Shown here piece by piece: positions 14,032 to 20,403 of a DNA stretch of 32,870 nt. Within the stretch, counting starts at the first letter, position 1. Every line of letters begins with the position of its first letter. Below the pieces are notes generated by a model that was not told the DNA's origin, did no database searches, and saw only the letters and a list, made by a program, of their open reading frames with translations. The stretch is from a virus, in the IMG/VR virus record IMGVR_UViG_3300036817_000497, positions 1-32,870 of that record. One strand, written 5' to 3'. Made by a program: the position numbers and the translations under genes.

Positions 14032-14152
14032 AGCTTATTCGTCTGTAGAATGTGGCCAAGGCGATCGGATCGGTGATCCGGCCAGAACGAGAACCGATTT
14101 TAAAATCGATCCCGGTCTGGTATTTTCGTCCAGGTTGAGTAAAAGGTTGCAT
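13853..14152 (-). other. Overlapping ORF (99 codons) with a strong ribosome site
   Basis: ATG 14152 has GGAGGA seven bases upstream, the best ribosome site in this section. The first ~40 residues (MQPFTQPGRKYQTGIDFKIG, then GRITDPIALATFY) look protein-like. Beyond 14031 the frame overlaps the GRPPS gene and becomes Arg/His/Gln-rich, as a frame shadow would. Possible explanations are a translated leader that couples to the GRPPS gene, a frameshift joining the two, or a real overlapping gene. Confidence 0.4.
14066..14108. promoter_or_regulatory. Two palindromes in the divergent region before the plus-strand operon
   Basis: CGGATC-GGT-GATCCG (14066-14080) has 6-base arms and a 3-base centre, the same geometry as the operator candidate at 10416-10430. 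CGATTTTAAAATCG (14095-14108) is a perfect 14-bp palindrome. Both lie in the 173 bases between the GRPPS gene and the plus-strand operon, though also within the overlapping 14152 frame. Operator function is inferred. Confidence 0.35.
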
Positions 14153-14204
14153 AAGTCGTTCCTCCCCGCAATATTTTCATAGAACAATATCCTGTGCACT
14201 GAAA

Positions 14205-14501
14205 ATGATCAAGTATATCCCCACCACCGACCTTACCAATGCGCGGGTCTGGTACATCCTGGACGACAACCAGGGCAAGATCTATGTCCCCGCGCTCGTG
14301 CTGAGCCAGAACGGGCCCCTAGTGCGCTTGAATTGCCTTACCCGGCCATTGACACCGGAGCTGAATCTAAACAATCCAGCGGACCAGGACCGCATCGAGT
14401 GGCGCACCATGACCCGAGCCCCCGGAGATCCAAAGCATGTTCGAAGAGCCAATCAAAATGCTGAGCGCAGAACAAGCAGCTCAACTAAAGGCTTCATCTA
14501 A
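14205..14501 (+). CDS. First gene of the main plus-strand operon (98 aa, hypothetical)
   Basis: A 98-aa protein: an N-terminal beta-rich half (KYIPTTDLTNARVWYILDDNQGKIYVPALVLS, LVRLNCLTRPLT) and a basic C-terminus (KHVRRANQNAERRTSSS) that overlaps the next gene by 65 bases and is probably shaped by it. ATG 14205 follows an AT-rich stretch with CAATAT-like boxes at 14185-14190; no clear Shine-Dalgarno. Family unknown. As the leader of an operon that runs to 25962 it may be an early or regulatory protein. Confidence 0.55.
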   Translation: MIKYIPTTDLTNARVWYILDDNQGKIYVPALVLSQNGPLVRLNCLTRPLTPELNLNNPADQDRIEWRTMTRAPGDPKHVRRANQNAERRTSSSTKGFI

Positions 14502-15024
14502 TGGCGCGCCTGCTGCCGTCCAGGAGGACGCCACGAAGCTCGGAAGGCGCATATGGCAGTTGGCCCTCGCTGGTAACAATCGAGATCAAATCGCCGAGCG
14601 ACTCAAAATTCCCGTGGAGCTGCTGGATGAAACTCTCTACGCTTATCGAATTCGGCTGGGACTTTCGATTGACCATTACCGTCTCCTCGATAACGAGAGA
14701 CTCGACCGGCTCCTAGTCCGGTACTTGCCGATGGCGCTAGGCGGTCCCATTACGATCCAGAAAATCAAGGACGGCATCCCCTTTTGTGAGAGTGACTTCG
14801 ACCGGCCCCTCAAAGCTGGCCAGTTTGCCCTTCAGCTCATGTCCCAGCGGACCAAAATTCTGAGCGCTTCCACCCAGCTCGAGGCAGGCTCGCCGGGATC
14901 CTTTGGAGGCAAGGACTACAGCGAACGCAACATTGTGATCTGGCTTAAAGAGGTCATGCCTTCGATCGACCGAATCACCCGCGAACTTGAAGTACCAAAT
15001 GACAGCGCAATTTCTGAGCCGTGA
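14437..15024 (+). CDS. HTH protein, possible small terminase subunit (195 aa)
   Basis: A 195-aa protein with an N-terminal helix-turn-helix candidate (QLALAGNNRDQIAERLKIPVELLDETLYAYR, about 43-73), a helix with ERLDRLLVRYLPMALGG and a C-terminal helix (QLMSQRTKILSAS). The order of HTH, an R-L-D-x-L helix, then an x-QR-x-K-(I/L)-L helix resembles small terminase subunits, which recognise packaging sites. No large terminase is present to support this, so it could also be a transcription regulator. ATG 14437 has GGAG nine bases upstream and is preferred over ATG 14458. Confidence 0.55.
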   Translation: MFEEPIKMLSAEQAAQLKASSNGAPAAVQEDATKLGRRIWQLALAGNNRDQIAERLKIPVELLDETLYAYRIRLGLSIDHYRLLDNERLDRLLVRYLPMALGGPITIQKIKDGIPFCESDFDRPLKAGQFALQLMSQRTKILSASTQLEAGSPGSFGGKDYSERNIVIWLKEVMPSIDRITRELEVPNDSAISEP

Positions 15025-15532
15025 ACAGTACCCGGAACTGTATGCCGCAATCGCCAAAGCCTACGGGCCGCTCCCAGGCAAGGACTTCCACCTACCTCCT
15101 ATGACCGACCAGCCGACAACCAATCGCCAGAAATCCATCACCGAAGACGATGCCATCGACTACCTAAATCTGTGCAAAAACGCCTACACCAAAGCCATCA
15201 ACGAATCGCAGGGGCCCCTCCTAATCAGTCAGTACCGGTACGAAATCCGCTACTGGGAAGATTATCTGCATGTAAACTGGCCAGAAGAGAGGGCGAAACG
15301 CGAGCTTTTCGGAGGCCGGAGCGAGCCGATGACCAAGGAGCAGCTCACCGCGGCGATGGATCAGGTCTATGAACGGATGGCGAAAATCCCGGAACTGGCT
15401 GAGCCCATGATGGCCCTTGATGCCATGTCGCCTCAGTCTCGAGTAACCGCTGAGATATGGGGAGTGCTCAAAACTTTGGCCGCGATTCAGGACGAAGTCA
15501 TCGTTAAGCTCCCGCCGGAAAGCACCCAATGA
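14999..15532 (+). CDS. Protein with collar-like N-terminus (177 aa)
   Basis: A 177-aa protein. Residues ~3-34 (QFLSREQYPELYAAIAKAYG, then PGKDFHLPP) read like the core of a phage collar domain, compare CDGREVSRGTFSGLFTVIG and FNLPP in the three collar proteins at 1226-3587. The remainder is helical and hydrophilic (EDDAIDYLNLCKNAYTKAI, YRYEIRYWEDYLH, EQLTAAMDQVYERMAKI) and unrecognised. ATG 14999 overlaps the HTH gene by 26 bases; TTG 14987 would add four residues and ATG 15101 would remove the collar-like part. The unusual pairing of a tail-type motif with a block otherwise devoted to DNA functions is noted below. Confidence 0.62.
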   Translation: MTAQFLSREQYPELYAAIAKAYGPLPGKDFHLPPMTDQPTTNRQKSITEDDAIDYLNLCKNAYTKAINESQGPLLISQYRYEIRYWEDYLHVNWPEERAKRELFGGRSEPMTKEQLTAAMDQVYERMAKIPELAEPMMALDAMSPQSRVTAEIWGVLKTLAAIQDEVIVKLPPESTQ

Positions 15533-15780
15533 GCCAGCCGCAGCACCAAGGGAGCAGTCATCCAGAAGTCAAGATGACCCCCGTTAAATCGACTAACATT
15601 TCCGACATTGGTTATCACCCAGAGTCCAGCACTCTCTGGGTGAATTTTACTAACGGCACCCGCTATGTTTACAACGGCGTGACGCCCAAGGTTCACTCCG
15701 ACTTCCTATCCAGTAAGAGCAAGGGCAAGTTTTTCCATTCTCAGATTCGCGGAAAGTATCAGCACAATAAGCTGAAGTAA
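15529..15780 (+). CDS. KTSC domain protein (83 aa)
   Basis: An 83-aa protein with a KTSC domain from about residue 16 on: MTPVKSTNISDIGYHPESST, LWVNFTNGTRYVYNGVTPKV and FLSSKSKGKFFHSQIRGKY. The pattern P-V-x-S-x-x-I...GY...L-x-V-x-F-x-NG-x-x-Y-x-Y-x-x-V, then S-x-G-x-(F/Y)-F-x-x-x-I-(R/K) is diagnostic. The domain is short and its biochemical role is not settled; it is often linked to nucleic-acid proteins. It overlaps the upstream gene as ATGA and is followed by the helicase gene after 74 bases. Confidence 0.88.
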   Translation: MSQPQHQGSSHPEVKMTPVKSTNISDIGYHPESSTLWVNFTNGTRYVYNGVTPKVHSDFLSSKSKGKFFHSQIRGKYQHNKLK

Positions 15781-15854
15781 CAAATTCGTCTAAATGGCGC
15801 TAGCGCCGGTGCTTGCGCTTGCCTTGCGTGCTAGCCTGCGGTAGCTTGCGCGCC

Positions 15855-17408
15855 ATGGACCTGCGGCCCTACCAGTCCAAAGCGGTGGGTTCCACGCTTG
15901 CGGCGTGGGAGAGCTTCGACCGTCTGTTGGGCGTGGCGGCCACTGGGGCAGGCAAAACAGTTATTGCCTCCCATATTTTACTCCAACGATTTCCGCACGG
16001 ACCGTCATTATTTATTGCACATCGTAAAGAGCTTCTCACCCAGGCGATCGATAAGCTCACTCGCGTGACTCACGTCCCTATTGGACTCGAGCAGGCCGAG
16101 AAACATTCCAACGCCGGGCACAGGATCGTCGTGGCCAGCGTCGACTCGCTTCACGAAACGCGGCTCCTGAAATGGACGCCCGAACATTTTGGCTCGATCA
16201 TCATTGATGAGTGCCACCGCTCAGTCTCTCAGACCTACCGCCGCGTACTGAATTATTTCTACCGGGCTAAGACGCTGGGGATCACCGCGACGCCGGATAG
16301 AACGGATCAACGATCCCTTGGCGAAATCTTCGAGCACATCGCTTTTGAGATCGGCCTGATTCCGCTGGTTCGCGATGGCTGGCTGGCCCCGATCAGAACC
16401 GAGCAGATTCCGCTCAAGATTGACCTGGGAGGCGTCGGATTGGACTCCCGAGGTGATCTGGACGCTAACCAGACTGCGGAGCGCCTGGAGCCTTACCTGG
16501 ATGCCCTGGCGCTTGAATTAGCCAATAACCACATCAAGCGAAAGACTCTCGTTTTCCTACCATTGGTTAAGCTGAGCCAAAGCTTCGCCGAAGCCGCCCA
16601 GGCCGTGGGGCTGGCCGCCGAGCATATCGATGGCGAGAGTAAGGACCGAGAAGAGATTTTAGCAAGATTTCGCGAAGGGGAAACACGGGTGTTGTCGTGT
16701 GCTGCCCTCCTAAGCGAAGGCTACGATGAGCCCTCGATCGACTGCGTGGTAATGATGAGGCCGACTCAAAGCCGGTCCTTTTATTACCAATGCGTCGGCA
16801 GAGGGTTTCGGACTTGCGAAGGCAAGACCGACTTGCTGGTCTTAGATCCGTTTTGGCTCTCGAGTGAGCATTCACTGGTCAAGCCAGCAAGCCTCGTAGC
16901 GGAGACTGACGCTGAAGCCGAACAGATTGCGGCACTCTTGGAAGAGGAGCCGGACCTGCTCAGGGCTATGGATCAAGCCAAAGCTATCAACCTTGCTTTG
17001 GTCCAACAAAAGGCACGCGAACTGGCCAAAGTTTTGGACGCGACCTCCAAGCGTGAACGCACGGTCTTCGATCCGCTTGAAATCGCGGGTGTACTTGGCA
17101 ATGAAAAGCTCGCCGATTTCATCCCGGTCATGCATTGGCACACTGAATCAGTCACTACAAAACAGGCTGAGCTTCTGGTCAAGCTCGGCGTCAACCCTGA
17201 TGGCGTCATGAACCGCGGGCACGCACATGTGATTCTCAAAGACCTCTTGAAGCGTACCAAGAAGAATTTGGCGACCTTCCGGCAACTGCGCTATCTGATT
17301 AAGTACCATCACCCTAGCCCGCACATGGCCACGGTTAAGGAGGCTAGCGAATTCCTAGATAAAATCTGGCGCAAAGGGCGTCGAGGTCAGCAGTTGTCGC
17401 TTGTATAA
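15855..17408 (+). CDS. SF2 DEAD/DEAH-type helicase (517 aa)
   Basis: An ATP-dependent superfamily-2 helicase. Visible motifs are Q-tip LRPYQSKA (3-10), Walker A ATGAGKT (29-35), FIAHRKEL (Ia, 53-60), VASVDSLH (93-100), DECH (118-121), TATPDRTD (motif III, 144-151), FLPLVKLS (IV) and YYQCVGRGFR (VI, 310-319). Both RecA-like domains are complete. The C-terminal ~160 residues are helical and unrecognised. ATG 15855 is chosen over a TTG 42 bases upstream because the family begins at LRPYQ. In phages such enzymes act in replication or recombination. It is not a terminase despite its place before the portal. Confidence 0.93.
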   Translation: MDLRPYQSKAVGSTLAAWESFDRLLGVAATGAGKTVIASHILLQRFPHGPSLFIAHRKELLTQAIDKLTRVTHVPIGLEQAEKHSNAGHRIVVASVDSLHETRLLKWTPEHFGSIIIDECHRSVSQTYRRVLNYFYRAKTLGITATPDRTDQRSLGEIFEHIAFEIGLIPLVRDGWLAPIRTEQIPLKIDLGGVGLDSRGDLDANQTAERLEPYLDALALELANNHIKRKTLVFLPLVKLSQSFAEAAQAVGLAAEHIDGESKDREEILARFREGETRVLSCAALLSEGYDEPSIDCVVMMRPTQSRSFYYQCVGRGFRTCEGKTDLLVLDPFWLSSEHSLVKPASLVAETDAEAEQIAALLEEEPDLLRAMDQAKAINLALVQQKARELAKVLDATSKRERTVFDPLEIAGVLGNEKLADFIPVMHWHTESVTTKQAELLVKLGVNPDGVMNRGHAHVILKDLLKRTKKNLATFRQLRYLIKYHHPSPHMATVKEASEFLDKIWRKGRRGQQLSLV

Positions 17409-17435
17409 ATTTTTTACTTCAATTATTGTCTGGAC

Positions 17436-17747
17436 ATGACCACGACGAAGCACGGCGGGCAGCGACGCGGAAGCGGTAGGCCGCGGATCCCAGGCATGGT
17501 GCAGATGACGATCAGTGTTCCGCGATGGGTTCGCGATGGCATCAGAGAAGCCACTGGAAAGAGGAAGGGCTTAGGGAGTGGCTCGGTGATCGCCGACCTC
17601 TATTCATGCCATCAGCTTCACCGGGGACCATTCTATAACCGGCGGAGCTTTCTCGAATCAATGGAAACATTGGGATCATCGGGATGCGAGGATCCAGTTT
17701 TGGAAGCCCTCCAGCGAGCTGCTGCGCGCCAACGACGTTGTTCCTAA
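17436..17747 (+). CDS. Ribbon-helix-helix-like protein (103 aa)
   Basis: A 103-aa protein with a basic, Gly-rich N-terminus (TKHGGQRRGSGRPRIPG) and then VQMTISVPRWVRDGIREATGKRKG, which reads as the strand and first helix of a ribbon-helix-helix DNA-binding unit. Similar GGQRxGSGRP leaders are common in small phage proteins. The second helix is not convincing: after ~residue 55 the sequence is Ser/Cys/Arg-rich and another frame is open in parallel. It may be a repressor or antirestriction-type regulator, or damaged in its second half. Confidence 0.55.
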   Translation: MTTTKHGGQRRGSGRPRIPGMVQMTISVPRWVRDGIREATGKRKGLGSGSVIADLYSCHQLHRGPFYNRRSFLESMETLGSSGCEDPVLEALQRAAARQRRCS

Positions 17748-17793
17748 AATTTTCGCTGTGAGACAGAGCGAATCCAAGCTATCGGCTAGGAAA

Positions 17794-17844
17794 AACCGCT
17801 GCCACTCTTTGGCTAGCTCCACTTACCTATGGGCGGCAGCGGTT
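17794..17844. repeat. 10-bp inverted repeat in the 194-base gap before the YkgJ-like gene
   Basis: AACCGCTGCC (17794-17803) and GGCAGCGGTT (17835-17844) are perfectly complementary with a 31-base loop. No poly-T follows, so it is not a standard terminator. It may be a structured leader, an attenuator or a small RNA element. The rest of 17748-17941 shows no gene I trust. Confidence 0.5.
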
Positions 17845-17941
17845 GTCTCCAGATTATTCAAGGGGCGGGGCCTTCGTTTGCCAGCCATTGCTCAAATCAA
17901 AAGCGGCGGGGGTCTCGTCCCTTGAGTAGTCAATCAAATAC

Positions 17942-18439
17942 GTGAAACCAAAGCAAGAACGGCGCGAACTGCAGAAACTTTACGCGCTCATTCCGCATTT
18001 CAAATGTCGCGAGGGCTGCACCGATTGTTGCGGGCCGGTACCGGCAACCAGGGAAGAGAAACGCATCGCGCCGGAGCTGGCCAAGACCGCGGACACGGTC
18101 ACTAACCTCGTCGATGCAAACATCAAAGCTTGGTGCGCGATGTGCCCTTATGCCCGGCCAGGGCACGGGTGCGCGATCTACGAGGATCGGCCCTTCATCT
18201 GCCGCCTCTTTGGTGCGAGCGAGCACCCCATGCTTAAGTGCCATCACGGGTACCATGCGGAGAAGCAATTCACGGTCGAACAGACCGCGCAACTAGTGAG
18301 CCGCTACATGAAGCTCTACACCCAGGAAGAGCACCTCGAGCACCAGCAAATGGTCGCGGCCTGGAAGAAAAAATACGCACTCGAGCCGGACTATCAGACC
18401 GACCAAAACTACGACTGCTTTGCCTCGCTTTACGTCTAA
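17942..18439 (+). CDS. YkgJ-like CxxxCxxCC cluster protein (165 aa)
   Basis: A 165-aa protein of the YkgJ/UPF0153 type, which binds a metal or Fe-S cluster with clustered cysteines. C22, C26, C29 and C30 (KCREGCTDCC) form the first group; C65, C68, C77, C87 and C100 (CAMCPY, GHGCAIYEDRPFICRLFG, LKC) form the second. The CxxxCxxCC and CAIYEDRPxxCRLF order is diagnostic. Start is GTG 17942; no ATG is nearby. Members usually occur in bacterial genomes, so a phage copy is noteworthy. The biochemical role of the family is not firmly known to me; a redox or metal function is inferred. Confidence 0.85.
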   Translation: MKPKQERRELQKLYALIPHFKCREGCTDCCGPVPATREEKRIAPELAKTADTVTNLVDANIKAWCAMCPYARPGHGCAIYEDRPFICRLFGASEHPMLKCHHGYHAEKQFTVEQTAQLVSRYMKLYTQEEHLEHQQMVAAWKKKYALEPDYQTDQNYDCFASLYV

Positions 18440-18446
18440 GACTGGT

Positions 18447-18647
18447 ATGAAAGCATTGATTCTGTTTCTACTGGTTGCGACGTCGTCCTTAAGTGCTCGC
18501 GCCGATGATGATGACCGCTACTCGGGCTATCGCAGCAACTACCATTACCACCACCACCGCCATGGCTACTACGTCTACCGGCGGCACTGGGACGAGGAGC
18601 AGGCCGCGTGGGTGCGAGTGCGTATCTGGATTCCTTACGACGAATAA
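18447..18647 (+). CDS. Secreted His/Tyr-rich small protein (66 aa)
   Basis: A 66-aa protein with a standard Sec signal peptide: basic n-region (MKA), hydrophobic core (LILFLLVATSSL) and an AXA-type site after SARA (around residue 19). The mature part begins DDDD and continues RYSGYRSNYHYHHHRHGYYVYRRHW, very rich in His, Tyr and Arg. It ends in VRVRIWIPYDE. ATG 18447 is chosen rather than 18420 because it puts the signal peptide at the N-terminus. His/Tyr clusters could bind metal ions. The product is likely exported to the host envelope, perhaps as a bacterial-type accessory gene. Confidence 0.62.
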   Translation: MKALILFLLVATSSLSARADDDDRYSGYRSNYHYHHHRHGYYVYRRHWDEEQAAWVRVRIWIPYDE

Positions 18648-18953
18648 ATGATTCACTACCGCCAGCACCGGCCAGCGTTTTTCGAGGGCTTTGAAAACCT
18701 GGAAGGCGACGTGCCAGATGTCGACCGGCTCCTGGAGATCGAGTTCATCAAGAATTTCAGCACGCTCCCAAACTTTCACCGCTTTTCTGTCGGCAGCACT
18801 GTCCAGACTCCGAAAGGCTTAATGAACACTTTGATGGCAGAATACCGCGAAGGCTATGAGTGGTGGGTGGTGGCTTATTTGTGGCCGCATGATGAACTAG
18901 AACCTCTTCCCAAATGGGAGGCAAAGTATAAGGATAAAGAACATGGCAACTGA
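18648..18953 (+). CDS. Hypothetical protein (101 aa)
   Basis: A 101-aa soluble protein beginning MIHYRQHRPAFFEGFENL directly after the secreted protein's stop. It contains aromatic-rich strands (FSVGSTVQTPKGLMNTLMAEY, GYEWWVVAYLWPHDELEPLP) but no family I recognise. It overlaps the next gene by 11 bases. Confidence 0.6.
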   Translation: MIHYRQHRPAFFEGFENLEGDVPDVDRLLEIEFIKNFSTLPNFHRFSVGSTVQTPKGLMNTLMAEYREGYEWWVVAYLWPHDELEPLPKWEAKYKDKEHGN

Positions 18954-19185
18954 CCAAACCACCGGTGAAGAATTACAAGATCTCGACAAATATCCTGCCG
19001 CCTTTCAACAGTGGGTCGGCAGGAAGGTGAGCATCACCGAAATAGCCAAGCTCGCAGCACAGTGCCATGCCACTGCCGAATCCTTTGACGCAAAGCTGCG
19101 CGTCTGCAGAGCGCTCGCGCTGCTTTTTGAATCTTGGAATCTTTGGGTCAAAGGCGTAAGCTCACCAGCTGATGAACAAAGCTAA
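18943..19185 (+). CDS. Hypothetical protein (80 aa)
   Basis: An 80-aa mostly helical protein (ITEIAKLAAQCHATAESFDAKLRVCRALALLFESW). It overlaps its two neighbours, by 11 bases on the left and 14 on the right, fitting a compact operon. No family recognised. Confidence 0.58.
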   Translation: MATDQTTGEELQDLDKYPAAFQQWVGRKVSITEIAKLAAQCHATAESFDAKLRVCRALALLFESWNLWVKGVSSPADEQS

Positions 19186-19465
19186 GGTAGGCAGTGGCGA
19201 GCTGACTCCCTTCAAAAAAGGGTCCACCGGCTCAGAATCAATTGGCGGCTCGACTAACAAAGAGCACGAAGGCCGCGAGAACCTCACCCGGCATGTCTTT
19301 ATGGACAAGGCCTCGCGCAACGTGACCGAACTCGACCCCTTCAAGACCGGACCTATGGGGCCCGGCATCAACACCGGCAATCCAACGGTGCCAAAGTTTC
19401 GCGAGCGCGATTCGTCCGGCATTCCGATGGAAGGCTACAAGCCATTCAGCGATAAGGAGCTTTAA
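19172..19465 (+). CDS. Hydrophilic pre-portal protein (97 aa)
   Basis: A 97-aa low-complexity, Gly/Lys/Ser-rich protein without a predicted core. The motif ELTPFKKGSTG near residue 10 recurs as ELDPFKTGPMG near 53, so it has a degenerate internal repeat. It may be disordered. Placement two genes before the portal-linked zinc protein suggests a structural or packaging accessory, inferred from position only. Confidence 0.55.
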   Translation: MNKAKVGSGELTPFKKGSTGSESIGGSTNKEHEGRENLTRHVFMDKASRNVTELDPFKTGPMGPGINTGNPTVPKFRERDSSGIPMEGYKPFSDKEL

Positions 19466-19466
19466 A

Positions 19467-19706
19467 ATGGCCAACCAAGGTGATTGGGGAGGCGGTGGGC
19501 GTTCGAATATTCCAGGCACGGTGAAGCGGACCAGGAACGTCACGCGTAACACCACTAGCACCGTCAGCGGCCCTTCGTTTGAAAGCTCGGAGGAAGCACC
19601 GGCGCTCAAAGACTATCCTCTCCCACAGTATGACCGCGAGCCCTTCGATCCTGAATTCAAGAATGTGCGAGCTAGAGGCAACGACAAGGTTCGAGGCAGC
19701 CGATGA
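19467..19706 (+). CDS. Gly-rich hypothetical protein (79 aa)
   Basis: A 79-aa polar protein (GDWGGGGRSNIPGTVKRTRNVTRNTTSTVSG, then LKDYPLPQYDREPFDPEF) with no recognisable fold. It follows the previous gene by one base and precedes the zinc protein by four. Probably disordered; no function assigned. Confidence 0.52.
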   Translation: MANQGDWGGGGRSNIPGTVKRTRNVTRNTTSTVSGPSFESSEEAPALKDYPLPQYDREPFDPEFKNVRARGNDKVRGSR

Positions 19707-19710
19707 CTAG

Positions 19711-20349
19711 ATGAGAATCGTCGATGCGGTCGTTCCTCATGGCGGCTGGCATTATCGCCAGAGACTCGTTTCAAGCCCGCAGCGACCGCAGTTCCAGCAC
19801 ATCCTTGGGGTAAACTACTCAGACCTGCTGGATAAAGTACTCAAGTTCCGGCTCAACAATTTAGAGATGGTCCCGAGCGGGACCGCCACCGGTGACATCG
19901 TCGCCGCGGATGTCACCTATTACATCTGCGGCCACTGGCCCCATAACTGCACCGGATCCAAAGCGGAGCTGGCCGCCATCGCATCCGGTAAAAGGCCGCC
20001 GGGCCCGCGCCCAGACTACCGCCGACCGCTCACCAGGATCGAAGACTGGTTGACCATGCTGCAGGAAAAAACCGTCAGCTGGGTCGATCAGATGACTGCG
20101 ATCCAGCGCGCAAAAATCTGTATCGCCTGTCCGATGAATCAGAGCTGGCGCACCGGCTGCGGCCCTTGCAATGACAATGCCGTCCGGCGCTCGGCGTTAG
20201 CCCGAGGATCCCATCAGACCGGCTTAGAATCTAAGCTCAAGTCCTGCGTCACCTATGGAACATTGCTCGAGCTTTCAGTATGGCTCGAGAACGATTACAG
20301 CGCTCCTCGCCGTCGCGTTCCAACGGAGTGCTGGAAGCTTCCGCGTTAG
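19711..20349 (+). CDS. Cys-rich pre-portal protein (212 aa), putative zinc binder
   Basis: A 212-aa protein. N-terminal residues ~1-70 are beta-rich; the middle holds C-x6-C (YYICGHWPHNC). A helix (LTMLQEKTVSWVDQMTAIQRAKICIACPMN) leads into C-x2-C, then GCGPC, and a later LKSCVTYG, giving a likely metal site. Proteins with a RAxxCxxCPxN pattern near the portal are common in tailed phages, but I know no assigned function. It lies 54 bases before the portal gene, whose product it may help assemble. Confidence 0.65.
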   Translation: MRIVDAVVPHGGWHYRQRLVSSPQRPQFQHILGVNYSDLLDKVLKFRLNNLEMVPSGTATGDIVAADVTYYICGHWPHNCTGSKAELAAIASGKRPPGPRPDYRRPLTRIEDWLTMLQEKTVSWVDQMTAIQRAKICIACPMNQSWRTGCGPCNDNAVRRSALARGSHQTGLESKLKSCVTYGTLLELSVWLENDYSAPRRRVPTECWKLPR

Positions 20350-20403
20350 GGCGTGCTTGCATTCGCAAAGCTCTGACGGCATCATCGCTGTTGGAGCTAG
20401 CCT

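Noticed and set aside
15855-17408. Large terminase candidate just before the portal region
   Set aside because: Motifs DECH, TATPDRTD and QCVGRGFR are SF2 helicase signatures; there is no terminase nuclease domain.
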